Under the pieces are notes generated by a model. It was not told the origin of the DNA and did not search any database. It saw only the letters and a program-made list of their open reading frames with translations. From the NCBI GenBank assembly GCA_028683635.1, contig JAQUHL010000112.1:1-6699 (forward strand): a stretch of 6,699 bases of DNA. Direction: 5' to 3'. This stretch comes from Candidatus Cloacimonadota bacterium. GTDB taxonomy: Bacteria > Cloacimonadota > Cloacimonadia > Cloacimonadales > Cloacimonadaceae. Each line of letters opens with the position of its first letter. The stretch's first letter is position 1. Below are positions 1-5,564 of the stretch, in pieces. The position numbers and the translations under genes were made by a program.

Positions 1-1
1 A

Positions 2-1132
2 GTGATGAATGGTTTCAGGATCGATATGCAGAAAAGGATCATCGGCACCCAATCCGAAGTAAAGCTCTCAAACCCGGATTTTTCTCCACTCAAAGACTAT
101 CGGGAAGTGATGGGGAAGATCAAGGCTGAGGGTTTTGCCGTCTCTGCAGCTATTCGCCAGGAGCTGATTATCAAGAAGGGCAATGTTGCGATTCCCACCA
201 CTGGTTTTGGGATTGAACTGGATGCCCAAAGGACGGTTAGCCGCAATCTTCTGCCTTCCTACAAAAACCTCGATGGCTCCCAAACAGCCATTGAACAGGG
301 AATGATCGGCTCCAATCCCTCTCCTGAAGTCTTTGCAGATAATGGGATTATCCTGGGAGCCGGGCTTGCATACAAACTCGATGCCCGGCTGGAGGAGACA
401 CTGATCCTGATGTCTCCGGTTTTTAGTGAACCAACGGCCTTTGGGCTTACACCCAAGGTACGCACCGTCAAGGTAGCAGGATTTTTCAATGCCGGGATGC
501 CGGAATATGACATGCTGTTTTCCTATATCCCTCTCGAGCTTGCCCAATACTTCGGAGGATATGGGGATGCGGTGGACTATTTGGAAATCAAAACCCCTTC
601 CTTTCGCAAGGCTTCGTTTTATGCATCCAGGTTACAACGGAGTTTTCCCCAGTACCAGATCAAGGATTGGAGCAGCTTCGATCCCAGCCTGTATAGCGCT
701 ATCAGGATGGAAAAGTATATTATGTTCGTTATCATGATGTTCATGTATATCATTGCCTCCTTCAACCTGACGGGAAATATGCTAAAAACCATTGCCAAAC
801 GCAAACGGGATCTGGGCTTGCTCAAAGCAATTGGATTCGAAGAGCGGGATTTGAGCAATCTCTTTATCTACAAGGCGCTTATCCTGTGCGTGGGAGGGAT
901 ACTTATGGGCCTGGTTATTACGGGAATATTGCTTTTCCTGCAGATCAGATTTGGTTTGATCCGCCTGGCGTTTTCTTCCACGGATGCCATTGTTTTGCCC
1001 GTTCATGTTCAGGCAGCCGATGTTATCATTGTGATTCTGCTCTCCTTTACCATCACGATTTTGAGTGCCATCTTACCGCTCAAGCGTTTGAGACAGATCA
1101 AAGCTATTGAGTTAATCCGACAAACCATATAG
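2..1132 (+). CDS. LolC/LolE-type (FtsX family) ABC transporter permease, 5'-truncated by the window edge
   Basis: This is the C-terminal 376 residues of an inner-membrane ABC permease of the FtsX/MacB/LolCE superfamily. In Gram-negative bacteria LolCE with the ATPase LolD extracts lipoproteins from the inner membrane for transfer to LolA. The frame is open at the left edge. The first residues (VMNGFRIDMQKRIIG) match the stretch that directly follows the first membrane helix in LolC/E, so roughly 40-50 residues including that helix are missing. Residues about 20-235 form the large periplasmic domain. Three hydrophobic helices follow at about 238-258, 289-313 and 338-360. The loop after the first of these (KRKRDLGLLKAIGFEERDL, 266-284) is the typical FtsX-family coupling segment, and the protein ends with a basic tail (LKRLRQIKAIELIRQTI). 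No ATPase gene is visible, so the partner is outside the window or elsewhere. The family call is firm; the lipoprotein substrate is inferred. Confidence 0.88.
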   Translation: MMNGFRIDMQKRIIGTQSEVKLSNPDFSPLKDYREVMGKIKAEGFAVSAAIRQELIIKKGNVAIPTTGFGIELDAQRTVSRNLLPSYKNLDGSQTAIEQGMIGSNPSPEVFADNGIILGAGLAYKLDARLEETLILMSPVFSEPTAFGLTPKVRTVKVAGFFNAGMPEYDMLFSYIPLELAQYFGGYGDAVDYLEIKTPSFRKASFYASRLQRSFPQYQIKDWSSFDPSLYSAIRMEKYIMFVIMMFMYIIASFNLTGNMLKTIAKRKRDLGLLKAIGFEERDLSNLFIYKALILCVGGILMGLVITGILLFLQIRFGLIRLAFSSTDAIVLPVHVQAADVIIVILLSFTITILSAILPLKRLRQIKAIELIRQTI

Positions 1133-1135
1133 ATT

Positions 1136-1141
1136 AAGAGG
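1136..1141 (+). promoter_or_regulatory. Shine-Dalgarno sequence of the ferritin-like gene
   Basis: AAGAGG lies 8 nt before the ATG at 1150 and just after the permease stop codon. It supports ATG 1150 as the start and reinitiation within one transcript. Confidence 0.55.
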
Positions 1142-1149
1142 TATAAAAA

Positions 1150-1617
1150 ATGGAAAGACGTGAGGCCCTAAAACTTGCCATCCAGGCAGAAATCAGTTCC
1201 CAGAACCTGTATAAAGCTCTGGCCAAGAGTTTTATGAATCCTGAAACCAGCACACTTTTTAAAAATCTTGTGCCTATGGAAAAAATGCACGAGGAAAAGC
1301 TGAGAGCCATATTTAAAAAAGAATTCCCAGGGGAAGAGCCGGATGTTGATCCAGACAAGATCCAGGATATCAGGCAGGTCAAGATTCGGGAAGCAAAAGC
1401 AGTGCTCGAATATGCCATTTCCAGGGAGGAAATCGCACATGCTTCTTACCTGCTTCTGGCAGAACACTCCCAGGAAGAAAGCCTGAAAAAACTTCTTATA
1501 CACTTTGCCGAGGAAGAACTGAATCACAAAACATTCCTCCTCAATGAAATACAGAGACTTCAGGGAGTTGTGCAATGGTATGATCCTTCTGAACTCAATG
1601 GCTTCATGGAAGATTGA
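1150..1617 (+). CDS. Ferritin-like / rubrerythrin-family diiron protein without rubredoxin domain
   Basis: A 155-residue, mostly helical protein of the ferritin-like (rubrerythrin) superfamily. Members bind two irons in a four-helix bundle and serve in peroxide reduction or iron oxidation in the cytoplasm. Candidate ligands are E14 in helix 1, E44 and H47 (ExxH) in helix 2, E93 or E94 in helix 3, and E123 and H126 (second ExxH) in helix 4. That spacing is the usual two-fold pattern of the family. A charged, proline-containing linker at about 58-70 (FPGEEPDVDPDK) joins helices 2 and 3. The protein has no cysteine, so the C-terminal rubredoxin iron site of classical rubrerythrin is absent. No signal peptide is seen. 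It starts 17 nt after the permease stop and ends 3 nt before the methyltransferase, in the same frame as that gene. The superfamily is well supported; whether it reduces peroxide, stores iron or oxidises another substrate cannot be read from the sequence. Confidence 0.88.
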   Translation: MERREALKLAIQAEISSQNLYKALAKSFMNPETSTLFKNLVPMEKMHEEKLRAIFKKEFPGEEPDVDPDKIQDIRQVKIREAKAVLEYAISREEIAHASYLLLAEHSQEESLKKLLIHFAEEELNHKTFLLNEIQRLQGVVQWYDPSELNGFMED

Positions 1618-1620
1618 GGT

Positions 1621-2298
1621 TTGGCATCACTTCTTCAGCTGATAGCCATGCCCATTGGCAATCCGGATGATCTGAGTCTCAGGGCAATTCAGGCCTTTAA
1701 AACAGCAGATGCCCTGATCTGCGAAGAACGGAAAATTGGGGCAGCAATTCTCAAGCGCTTTGGGCTTGAACTGGAACTCTATTTCCTGAATGAGCATACT
1801 TCCCGGCAAGAACTGCAGGAACTATTCATCCGTTTATTTGTAGAGCGCAGTGGAACTTATGCCTTGATCTCGGATGCTGGAACACCTTGCTTTGCAGATC
1901 CAGGAGCAGATCTGGTGGCTCTGTGCTATCAGAATAAGATCGAGGTAAAAGCTCTTCCCGGGGCATCCTCCTTGATGAATGCCATCATGCTTTCCGGAAA
2001 GCGGATGGAGCGATTTGTATATTATGGCTTCCTGAGTGCCAATCGGGAGCTTCGCATAAGTGAACTGAAGCAAATCAAGCAAAATCTGAAGCTGGACCAC
2101 TTCATTCTGGAAGCACCATATCGGCTTAAAGCTCTGGCGACGGACATGCTTTCTGTATTTGGAAAACAGTGGAAGATTATCCTCTTTTACAGGCTCAGCT
2201 TCCCGGACGAGCAGGTTATCCGATGCTGCCTGGCGGAACTGGTTGAGCTTTCCAAAAAGATACCCAAGGGGGAGTTTGTTCTCCTCCTCGAAGCCTGA
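1621..2298 (+). CDS. Short RsmI-like SAM-dependent methyltransferase (tetrapyrrole methylase superfamily)
   Basis: A 225-residue protein of the tetrapyrrole (corrin/porphyrin) methylase fold, closest to RsmI, which 2'-O-methylates C1402 of 16S rRNA. Visible RsmI-family blocks are MPIGN (10-14), the helix SLRAIQAFKTADALICEE (19-36), LNEHTS (56-61), the SAM-site loop ISDAGTPCFADPG (83-95), LPGASS (112-117) and the LEAPYRL segment (163-169). It lacks the extra C-terminal segment of full-length RsmI (about 280 residues). The usual AEDTR motif is replaced by CEERK (34-38). Those features resemble a shorter RsmI-like paralog known from Bacteroidota, whose substrate I do not know. The start is TTG 1621: an in-frame stop lies at 1615-1617, and the next candidate, ATG 1648, would remove the first strand of the fold. 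GGAAG at 1608-1612 is the likely ribosome-binding site, inside the preceding gene. The NUDIX gene follows after 2 nt. Confidence 0.85.
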   Translation: MASLLQLIAMPIGNPDDLSLRAIQAFKTADALICEERKIGAAILKRFGLELELYFLNEHTSRQELQELFIRLFVERSGTYALISDAGTPCFADPGADLVALCYQNKIEVKALPGASSLMNAIMLSGKRMERFVYYGFLSANRELRISELKQIKQNLKLDHFILEAPYRLKALATDMLSVFGKQWKIILFYRLSFPDEQVIRCCLAELVELSKKIPKGEFVLLLEA

Positions 2299-2300
2299 TT

Positions 2301-3119
2301 ATGAAGCGTTTTCGGATCATACACAGGGGGCTCTTTGCTACCGGGGATTTCGAGATCGAGCTGCTGCCCGGCAAGAAAAGCTATCCTGCCGATGTGAAGA
2401 AGCTGATCAATTGCGCCTGGCAAGAAGCCCGGCTCAATCCTGACACCCGGCTTTACAATGGCAGAGTACTCAGCTATATTGGATCGGAGATCAAGCCATC
2501 CCCGGATGGAAGAGCAATCCTGAGGCTCTCTCTCCAGGAGACGGATTACAAATCCTTCTTTGGGACAAATGTGCAAAATGCAAACTTAATTGCAGATCCT
2601 GCTTCCCTGGCAAATGCTCTGGCGGTTTGTGCCCTGGTGGAGACCTTTGATGCCACAGTTGTCATAGGAAAAAGAAGCAATACTCTGGCCGAGGGGAAAG
2701 GGCTCTGGCATGTTCCGGGTGGGACCCTGGAGCTTAAGACACAGTGGAAGGATCAGCTTCCCTTGATGAAACAACTTGGTTTAGGTTCCAGGAAGATATC
2801 CACTCTGAACCCCATTCTGACCATGCTCAGGGAGCTCAAGGAAGAACTGAACCTGGAATATGGGGATTTCATCTTCTGCCATTGCCTGGGATTGGGTGAA
2901 AACCTGGGGATGAAAAAGCCGGAGATCCTGTGCCATTTCAAGACGAAGCTGAGCAGCCAGGAACTCAGTGCCAGGACGACAGAAGCAATAGATTGTTCGG
3001 AACACAGCGAGATTCTTTTCGTACCCGTGGAAGATTTGCGGGATTTTATCTGCATGAATCCCTTCGCTCCGATTGGTGAGGCAGCAATCAGCCTCTATCT
3101 GGAAAGGTTTGAAACATGA
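2301..3119 (+). CDS. NUDIX hydrolase resembling NUDT22 (UDP-sugar pyrophosphatase type), with interrupted Nudix box
   Basis: A 272-residue cytoplasmic protein with a diverged Nudix domain. The Nudix box appears in two pieces: PGGTLE at 139-144 and RELKEELNL at 177-185, where RE and EE supply the metal-binding glutamates. About 32 residues (145-176) separate them instead of the canonical seven. Asn184 replaces the conserved glycine after EE. The layout recalls animal NUDT22, which hydrolyses UDP-glucose and UDP-galactose. From memory, that family shares an RLYNG-like stretch (here 50-54), a TxYxxFLGTN motif (here TDYKSFFGTN, 81-90), a GLVDVPGGHPE-like block (here GLWHVPGGTLE, 134-144), an E-V-N-L ending of the box, and a C-terminal P-x-A-x-G-A-I-x-LY-like tail (here near the end). 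NUDIX membership is well supported. The UDP-sugar substrate is inference, and another nucleoside-diphosphate substrate is possible. No good Shine-Dalgarno precedes ATG 2301, so translation probably couples to the methyltransferase ending 2 nt upstream. Its stop overlaps the rarA start. Confidence 0.83.
   Translation: MKRFRIIHRGLFATGDFEIELLPGKKSYPADVKKLINCAWQEARLNPDTRLYNGRVLSYIGSEIKPSPDGRAILRLSLQETDYKSFFGTNVQNANLIADPASLANALAVCALVETFDATVVIGKRSNTLAEGKGLWHVPGGTLELKTQWKDQLPLMKQLGLGSRKISTLNPILTMLRELKEELNLEYGDFIFCHCLGLGENLGMKKPEILCHFKTKLSSQELSARTTEAIDCSEHSEILFVPVEDLRDFICMNPFAPIGEAAISLYLERFET
3101..3107 (+). promoter_or_regulatory. Shine-Dalgarno sequence of rarA
   Basis: GGAAAGG lies 8 nt before the ATG at 3116, inside the 3' end of the NUDIX gene. 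With the ATGA stop/start overlap it fixes the rarA start and indicates translational coupling. Confidence 0.55.
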
Positions 3120-4432
3120 AAAAGGACCAGACCACCCTTTTTGAAGAAAGTGAGCTAAGCTCGAAGTCCACTCCGCTGGCGGAAAAGCTGCGTCCGCAAA
3201 ACATCGAGAGCTTAAGAGGCCAGCAAAAACTGATAGCACCGGATTCTCTGCTACAGAGAATGATTCGTACCCAGAAATATCACTCTTTCATCCTCTGGGG
3301 TCCACCCGGCACTGGAAAGACCACGATTGCCAGAATCATCGAAAAATCCGCTCCCAACCGCTTTGTTCATTTCAGTGCAGTGCTTTCCGGGATCAATGAC
3401 GTCAAAGGCGTTATGCGAGATGCAGACTATATGCACCGTACCAGAAACGAAGCCACCATCCTGTTTATCGATGAAATTCACCGCTTCAACAAATCTCAAC
3501 AGGATGCTTTCCTTCCTTATGTGGAAAGCGGAGCTGTCATCCTGATTGGAGCAACCACGGAAAATCCCTCCTTCGAAGTGATTCCAGCGCTGCTTTCCAG
3601 ATGCCACGTCTTTGTTCTGGAGATGCTTTCCGAAGAGGATCTAACCCAAATTCTAGCCAAAGCTTGTGCAGAAATTGAGCTTGAATGCTCCGAGGACGCC
3701 AAAATCTGGATAGCTTCCCAAAGCGGGGGAGATGCCCGCCGGGCTTTGAACTACCTCGAACTGCTCGCTCCCTACCTGAGGCAGAATCCCTATCCACCAG
3801 CCGGGGATCTTGCCAAAATTCTGGCCAAAAAGACCATGTTTTACGATAAAAACCGGGAGGAGCATTATAACCTGATCTCTGCGCTGCACAAATCCTTAAG
3901 AGGCAGCGATCCGCAAGCTGGGCTCTATTGGCTCGCCAGGATGCTCGAGGCAGGAGAGGATCCTCTCTACCTGGTGCGTAGGCTGATCCGTTTTGCCAGC
4001 GAGGATGTGGGCCTGGCAGATCCCAACGCTCTGGTTCAGGCTATTACCGTAAAGGATACCATCCACTTTATCGGGATGCCGGAAGCCAGTAATGCCCTGG
4101 CTCAATTGGTAGTCTATCTTGCCACGGCACCCAAAAGTAACTCCCTCTATGTTGCCTATTCAGAGGCAGCCGAAGATGCCAGAAAGACCAGCCACCTGGG
4201 AGTTCCGCTGCACATTCGCAATGCTCCCACCAAGCTTATGAAAGAGCTTGAGTATGGAAAAGACTATGCCTATGACCATGAGTATGAACACAAATACCAT
4301 TACCAAAAATACTTCCCGGATAAGATGAAGGAAAAGGTCTATTACCGGCCAGGTGAATACGGCTTTGAAAAAGAGATAGAAAAACGCCTCGAGTGGTGGC
4401 GGAAACTGAAAGATGAACAGAATAAAAAATAA
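3116..4432 (+). CDS. rarA: Replication-associated recombination protein A (RarA/MgsA/WRNIP1 family AAA+ ATPase)
   Basis: A 438-residue clamp-loader-like AAA+ ATPase that acts at stalled or gapped replication forks. In bacteria RarA associates with the replisome and SSB, forms tetramers and separates DNA ends. Domains in order: N-terminal segment with LAEKLRPQNIESLRGQ (21-36); Walker A GPPGTGKTT (62-70); Walker B LFIDEIHRFNKSQQD (115-129); sensor 1 GATTENPSFEV (144-154); arginine finger SRC (160-162); sensor 2 GGDARRALN (203-211); and the MgsA C-terminal tetramerisation region starting at YNLISALHKSLRGSDP (249-264) with DPLYLVRRLIRFASEDVGL (280-298). The tail RNAPTKLMKELEYGKDY is also typical. 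All catalytic residues are present and the length is normal for the family. An N-terminal QTTLF (5-9) resembles a sliding-clamp-binding pentapeptide. It overlaps the NUDIX gene by 4 nt and is the last gene before a strong terminator. Confidence 0.97.
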   Translation: MKKDQTTLFEESELSSKSTPLAEKLRPQNIESLRGQQKLIAPDSLLQRMIRTQKYHSFILWGPPGTGKTTIARIIEKSAPNRFVHFSAVLSGINDVKGVMRDADYMHRTRNEATILFIDEIHRFNKSQQDAFLPYVESGAVILIGATTENPSFEVIPALLSRCHVFVLEMLSEEDLTQILAKACAEIELECSEDAKIWIASQSGGDARRALNYLELLAPYLRQNPYPPAGDLAKILAKKTMFYDKNREEHYNLISALHKSLRGSDPQAGLYWLARMLEAGEDPLYLVRRLIRFASEDVGLADPNALVQAITVKDTIHFIGMPEASNALAQLVVYLATAPKSNSLYVAYSEAAEDARKTSHLGVPLHIRNAPTKLMKELEYGKDYAYDHEYEHKYHYQKYFPDKMKEKVYYRPGEYGFEKEIEKRLEWWRKLKDEQNKK

Positions 4433-4436
4433 TCTA

Positions 4437-4464
4437 TTGACAAATCCAGCCTCTCATTTAGCTT
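4437..4464 (+). promoter_or_regulatory. Possible promoter for the deacetylase gene
   Basis: A perfect TTGACA box lies at 4437-4442, just after the rarA stop. The best spaced -10 candidate is TAGCTT at 4459-4464 (16-nt spacer), which keeps only three of six consensus bases. If real, transcription would begin near 4471 and pass through the hairpin at 4503-4538 before reaching the deacetylase. The -35 is good and the -10 weak, and consensus in this lineage is unknown. Confidence 0.3.
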
Positions 4465-4502
4465 GCACACAGGTGATTGGATTCACCGTTGCTGCTTGCT
4501 CA

Positions 4503-4545
4503 AGAACTCCTGCAATAAAAGCTTATTGTAGGAGTTCTCTTTTTT
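4503..4545 (+). terminator. Rho-independent terminator after rarA
   Basis: The left arm AGAACTCCTGCAATAA (4503-4518) pairs with TTATTGTAGGAGTTCT (4523-4538) around an AAGC loop. This gives a 16-bp stem with one G-U pair. One C and then six T residues (4540-4545) follow. It is well formed and ends the permease-to-rarA gene string. The 3' arm contains AGGAG (4530-4534), which could also serve as a Shine-Dalgarno sequence for the next gene. Confidence 0.88.
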
Positions 4546-5416
4546 GGGGGGATCATTGCAGGTAAATCAGCCGGGCTTTTACAGTATCGACGTTGAGGAT
4601 TATTATCACATCCTCGATGTCAAAGGAACCCCCTCGCTCAAAAGCTGGGATCTGATCCCCAGTCGGGTGGAAAAGGGACTTTATGCCCACTTTGATTTGC
4701 TGGATAGCTGCCAGGCCAAGGCCACTTGCTTCTTTCTGGGTTACATTGCCAGACGCTTCCCAGCTTTGGTAAAAGAAGCGCTGAAAAGGGGGCATGAAGT
4801 AGCCTCCCATGGCATGTATCACTCTGTGGTGGCAAGGCAGGGAAAAGAAAGATTCATCCAGGATGCCAGCTCCAGCAAAAAGCTTTTGGAAGATATCTCC
4901 GGCAGCGAAGTTCTGGGATGGCGGGCAGCAGGCTTTTCCTTTGACAAAAGCTGCCCCTGGTATTTCGAATCCCTTGCTCAATGTGATTACAAATATGATT
5001 CATCCCTGCTGCCCAATCGGCGTAAACATCAAATCGTTCCGGGTATAAGGGATGCCATCTTTGAGATCGATACCACTCATGGAAAGCTTTTCGAAATCCC
5101 CATCTCGGTAGCCAGGCTTGCCTGCCTGAAGATCAGTATGTTTGGGGGATGCTATCTGCGCTTCTTTCCACGCAGCTTGATTTCAGTAAAGGCAGATGAG
5201 GTGCTGAGAACCAGGCCTCTCTTGATCTACATCCATCCCCGGGAACTCGACATGGAGCATCCAAAGATTGAGATGAATCCTTTGCGTCGATTTAAAAGCT
5301 ATGTCAACCTCGAAAGTGTGGAAGCCAAACTCCGGGAACTGCTGTCCAAGACCAAATACATCCGGATCTCGGACTATATTCAGAGTTATGAAATGGTGCA
5401 CAAATCGCAACAATAG
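4544..5416 (+). CDS. XrtA/exosortase-type polysaccharide deacetylase (carbohydrate esterase 4, DUF3473-like C-terminus)
   Basis: A 290-residue NodB-type polysaccharide deacetylase. It matches the recalled pattern of the deacetylases found with XrtA/PEP-CTERM exosortase and exopolysaccharide loci, which are predicted to remove N-acetyl groups from envelope or extracellular glycans. Numbered from TTG 4544, visible motifs are SIDVEDYYH (14-22; D16 likely catalytic base, D19 metal ligand), GHEVASHGMYH (83-93; H89 and H93 metal ligands), GWRAAGF (125-131), YDSSLLP, and IHPREL with H231. The C-terminal block with RRFKSYVNLESVEAKLRELL is typical of this subfamily. There is no signal peptide or membrane helix. 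Motif 3 reads RAAGF where RAPSF is usual. Two starts are possible: TTG 4544 with AGGAG at 4530-4534 (9-nt spacing), or TTG 4556 with a G-run at 4546-4551. An in-frame stop at 4529-4531 excludes anything further upstream. No exosortase or glycosyltransferase is in the window. Confidence 0.88.
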   Translation: MGGSLQVNQPGFYSIDVEDYYHILDVKGTPSLKSWDLIPSRVEKGLYAHFDLLDSCQAKATCFFLGYIARRFPALVKEALKRGHEVASHGMYHSVVARQGKERFIQDASSSKKLLEDISGSEVLGWRAAGFSFDKSCPWYFESLAQCDYKYDSSLLPNRRKHQIVPGIRDAIFEIDTTHGKLFEIPISVARLACLKISMFGGCYLRFFPRSLISVKADEVLRTRPLLIYIHPRELDMEHPKIEMNPLRRFKSYVNLESVEAKLRELLSKTKYIRISDYIQSYEMVHKSQQ

Positions 5417-5433
5417 TATGTGAATTATCGCAA

Positions 5434-5449
5434 ATTATGCACAAGTGAA
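5434..5449 (+). repeat. Direct repeat copy 1 upstream of the LruC lipoprotein gene
   Basis: ATTATGCACAAGTGAA matches the copy at 5517-5532 at 14 of 16 positions, differing only in the central AA versus TT. The start-to-start distance is 83 nt. It could be a regulator-binding site or chance similarity in AT-rich DNA. Confidence 0.5.
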
Positions 5450-5507
5450 TAAGAGCTACAACCAGGTAACACACATATATAACAATTAAATGTAACAATA
5501 GATAGAT

Positions 5508-5539
5508 TTGGAACGCATTATGCACTTGTGAAGTATGAT
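5508..5539 (+). promoter_or_regulatory. Possible promoter of the LruC lipoprotein gene
   Basis: TATGAT (5534-5539) matches five of six positions of the -10 consensus. The nearest -35-like hexamer, TTGGAA (5508-5513), is 20 nt away, longer than ideal. An alternative -10 is TATAAC at 5478-5483, with only a poor -35 upstream. A promoter is expected somewhere here because the gap after the deacetylase is 148 bp and AT-rich, but neither candidate is strong. Confidence 0.3.
5517..5532 (+). repeat. Direct repeat copy 2, abutting a -10-like box
   Basis: ATTATGCACTTGTGAA is the second copy. It ends one base before TATGAT (5534-5539), so a protein bound here would cover the promoter spacer if that box is used. 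Because the core is CACAAGTG in one copy and CACTTGTG in the other, the two cores are also exact inverted complements. Confidence 0.5.
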
Positions 5540-5552
5540 GTTTCAATGAACC

Positions 5553-5558
5553 AAGGAG
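5553..5558 (+). promoter_or_regulatory. Strong Shine-Dalgarno sequence of the LruC lipoprotein gene
   Basis: AAGGAG lies 6 nt before ATG 5565, the strongest ribosome-binding site in the window, and fixes the start of the last gene. Confidence 0.8.
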
Positions 5559-5564
5559 ACCCAA

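Noticed and set aside
68..547. 159-codon open frame on the minus strand inside the permease gene
   Set aside because: Antisense to a clearly coding region; the translation shows no recognisable domain and there is no independent ribosome-binding site evidence.
1168..1575. 135-codon minus-strand open frame inside the ferritin-like gene
   Set aside because: Composition (many Phe, Cys and Leu) is what reverse-complemented helical coding sequence gives; the + strand protein has clear diiron motifs.
1615..1617. TGA as a selenocysteine or recoded codon joining the ferritin-like and methyltransferase genes
   Set aside because: No selenocysteine-insertion hairpin is apparent, the ferritin-like protein is complete for its family, and a start with plausible ribosome-binding site follows at once.
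2781..3239. 152-codon minus-strand open frame across the NUDIX/rarA junction
   Set aside because: It spans two well-supported + strand genes and shows no domain; treated as a shadow.
4472..4487. Small inverted repeat GGTGA...TCACC with 6-nt loop upstream of the terminator
   Set aside because: Only five base pairs, so it is expected by chance; noted only as a possible minor element of a leader.
5417..5564. Possible terminator after the deacetylase
   Set aside because: No GC-rich stem followed by a T-tract could be found in this AT-rich gap; only the direct repeats and -10-like boxes stand out.
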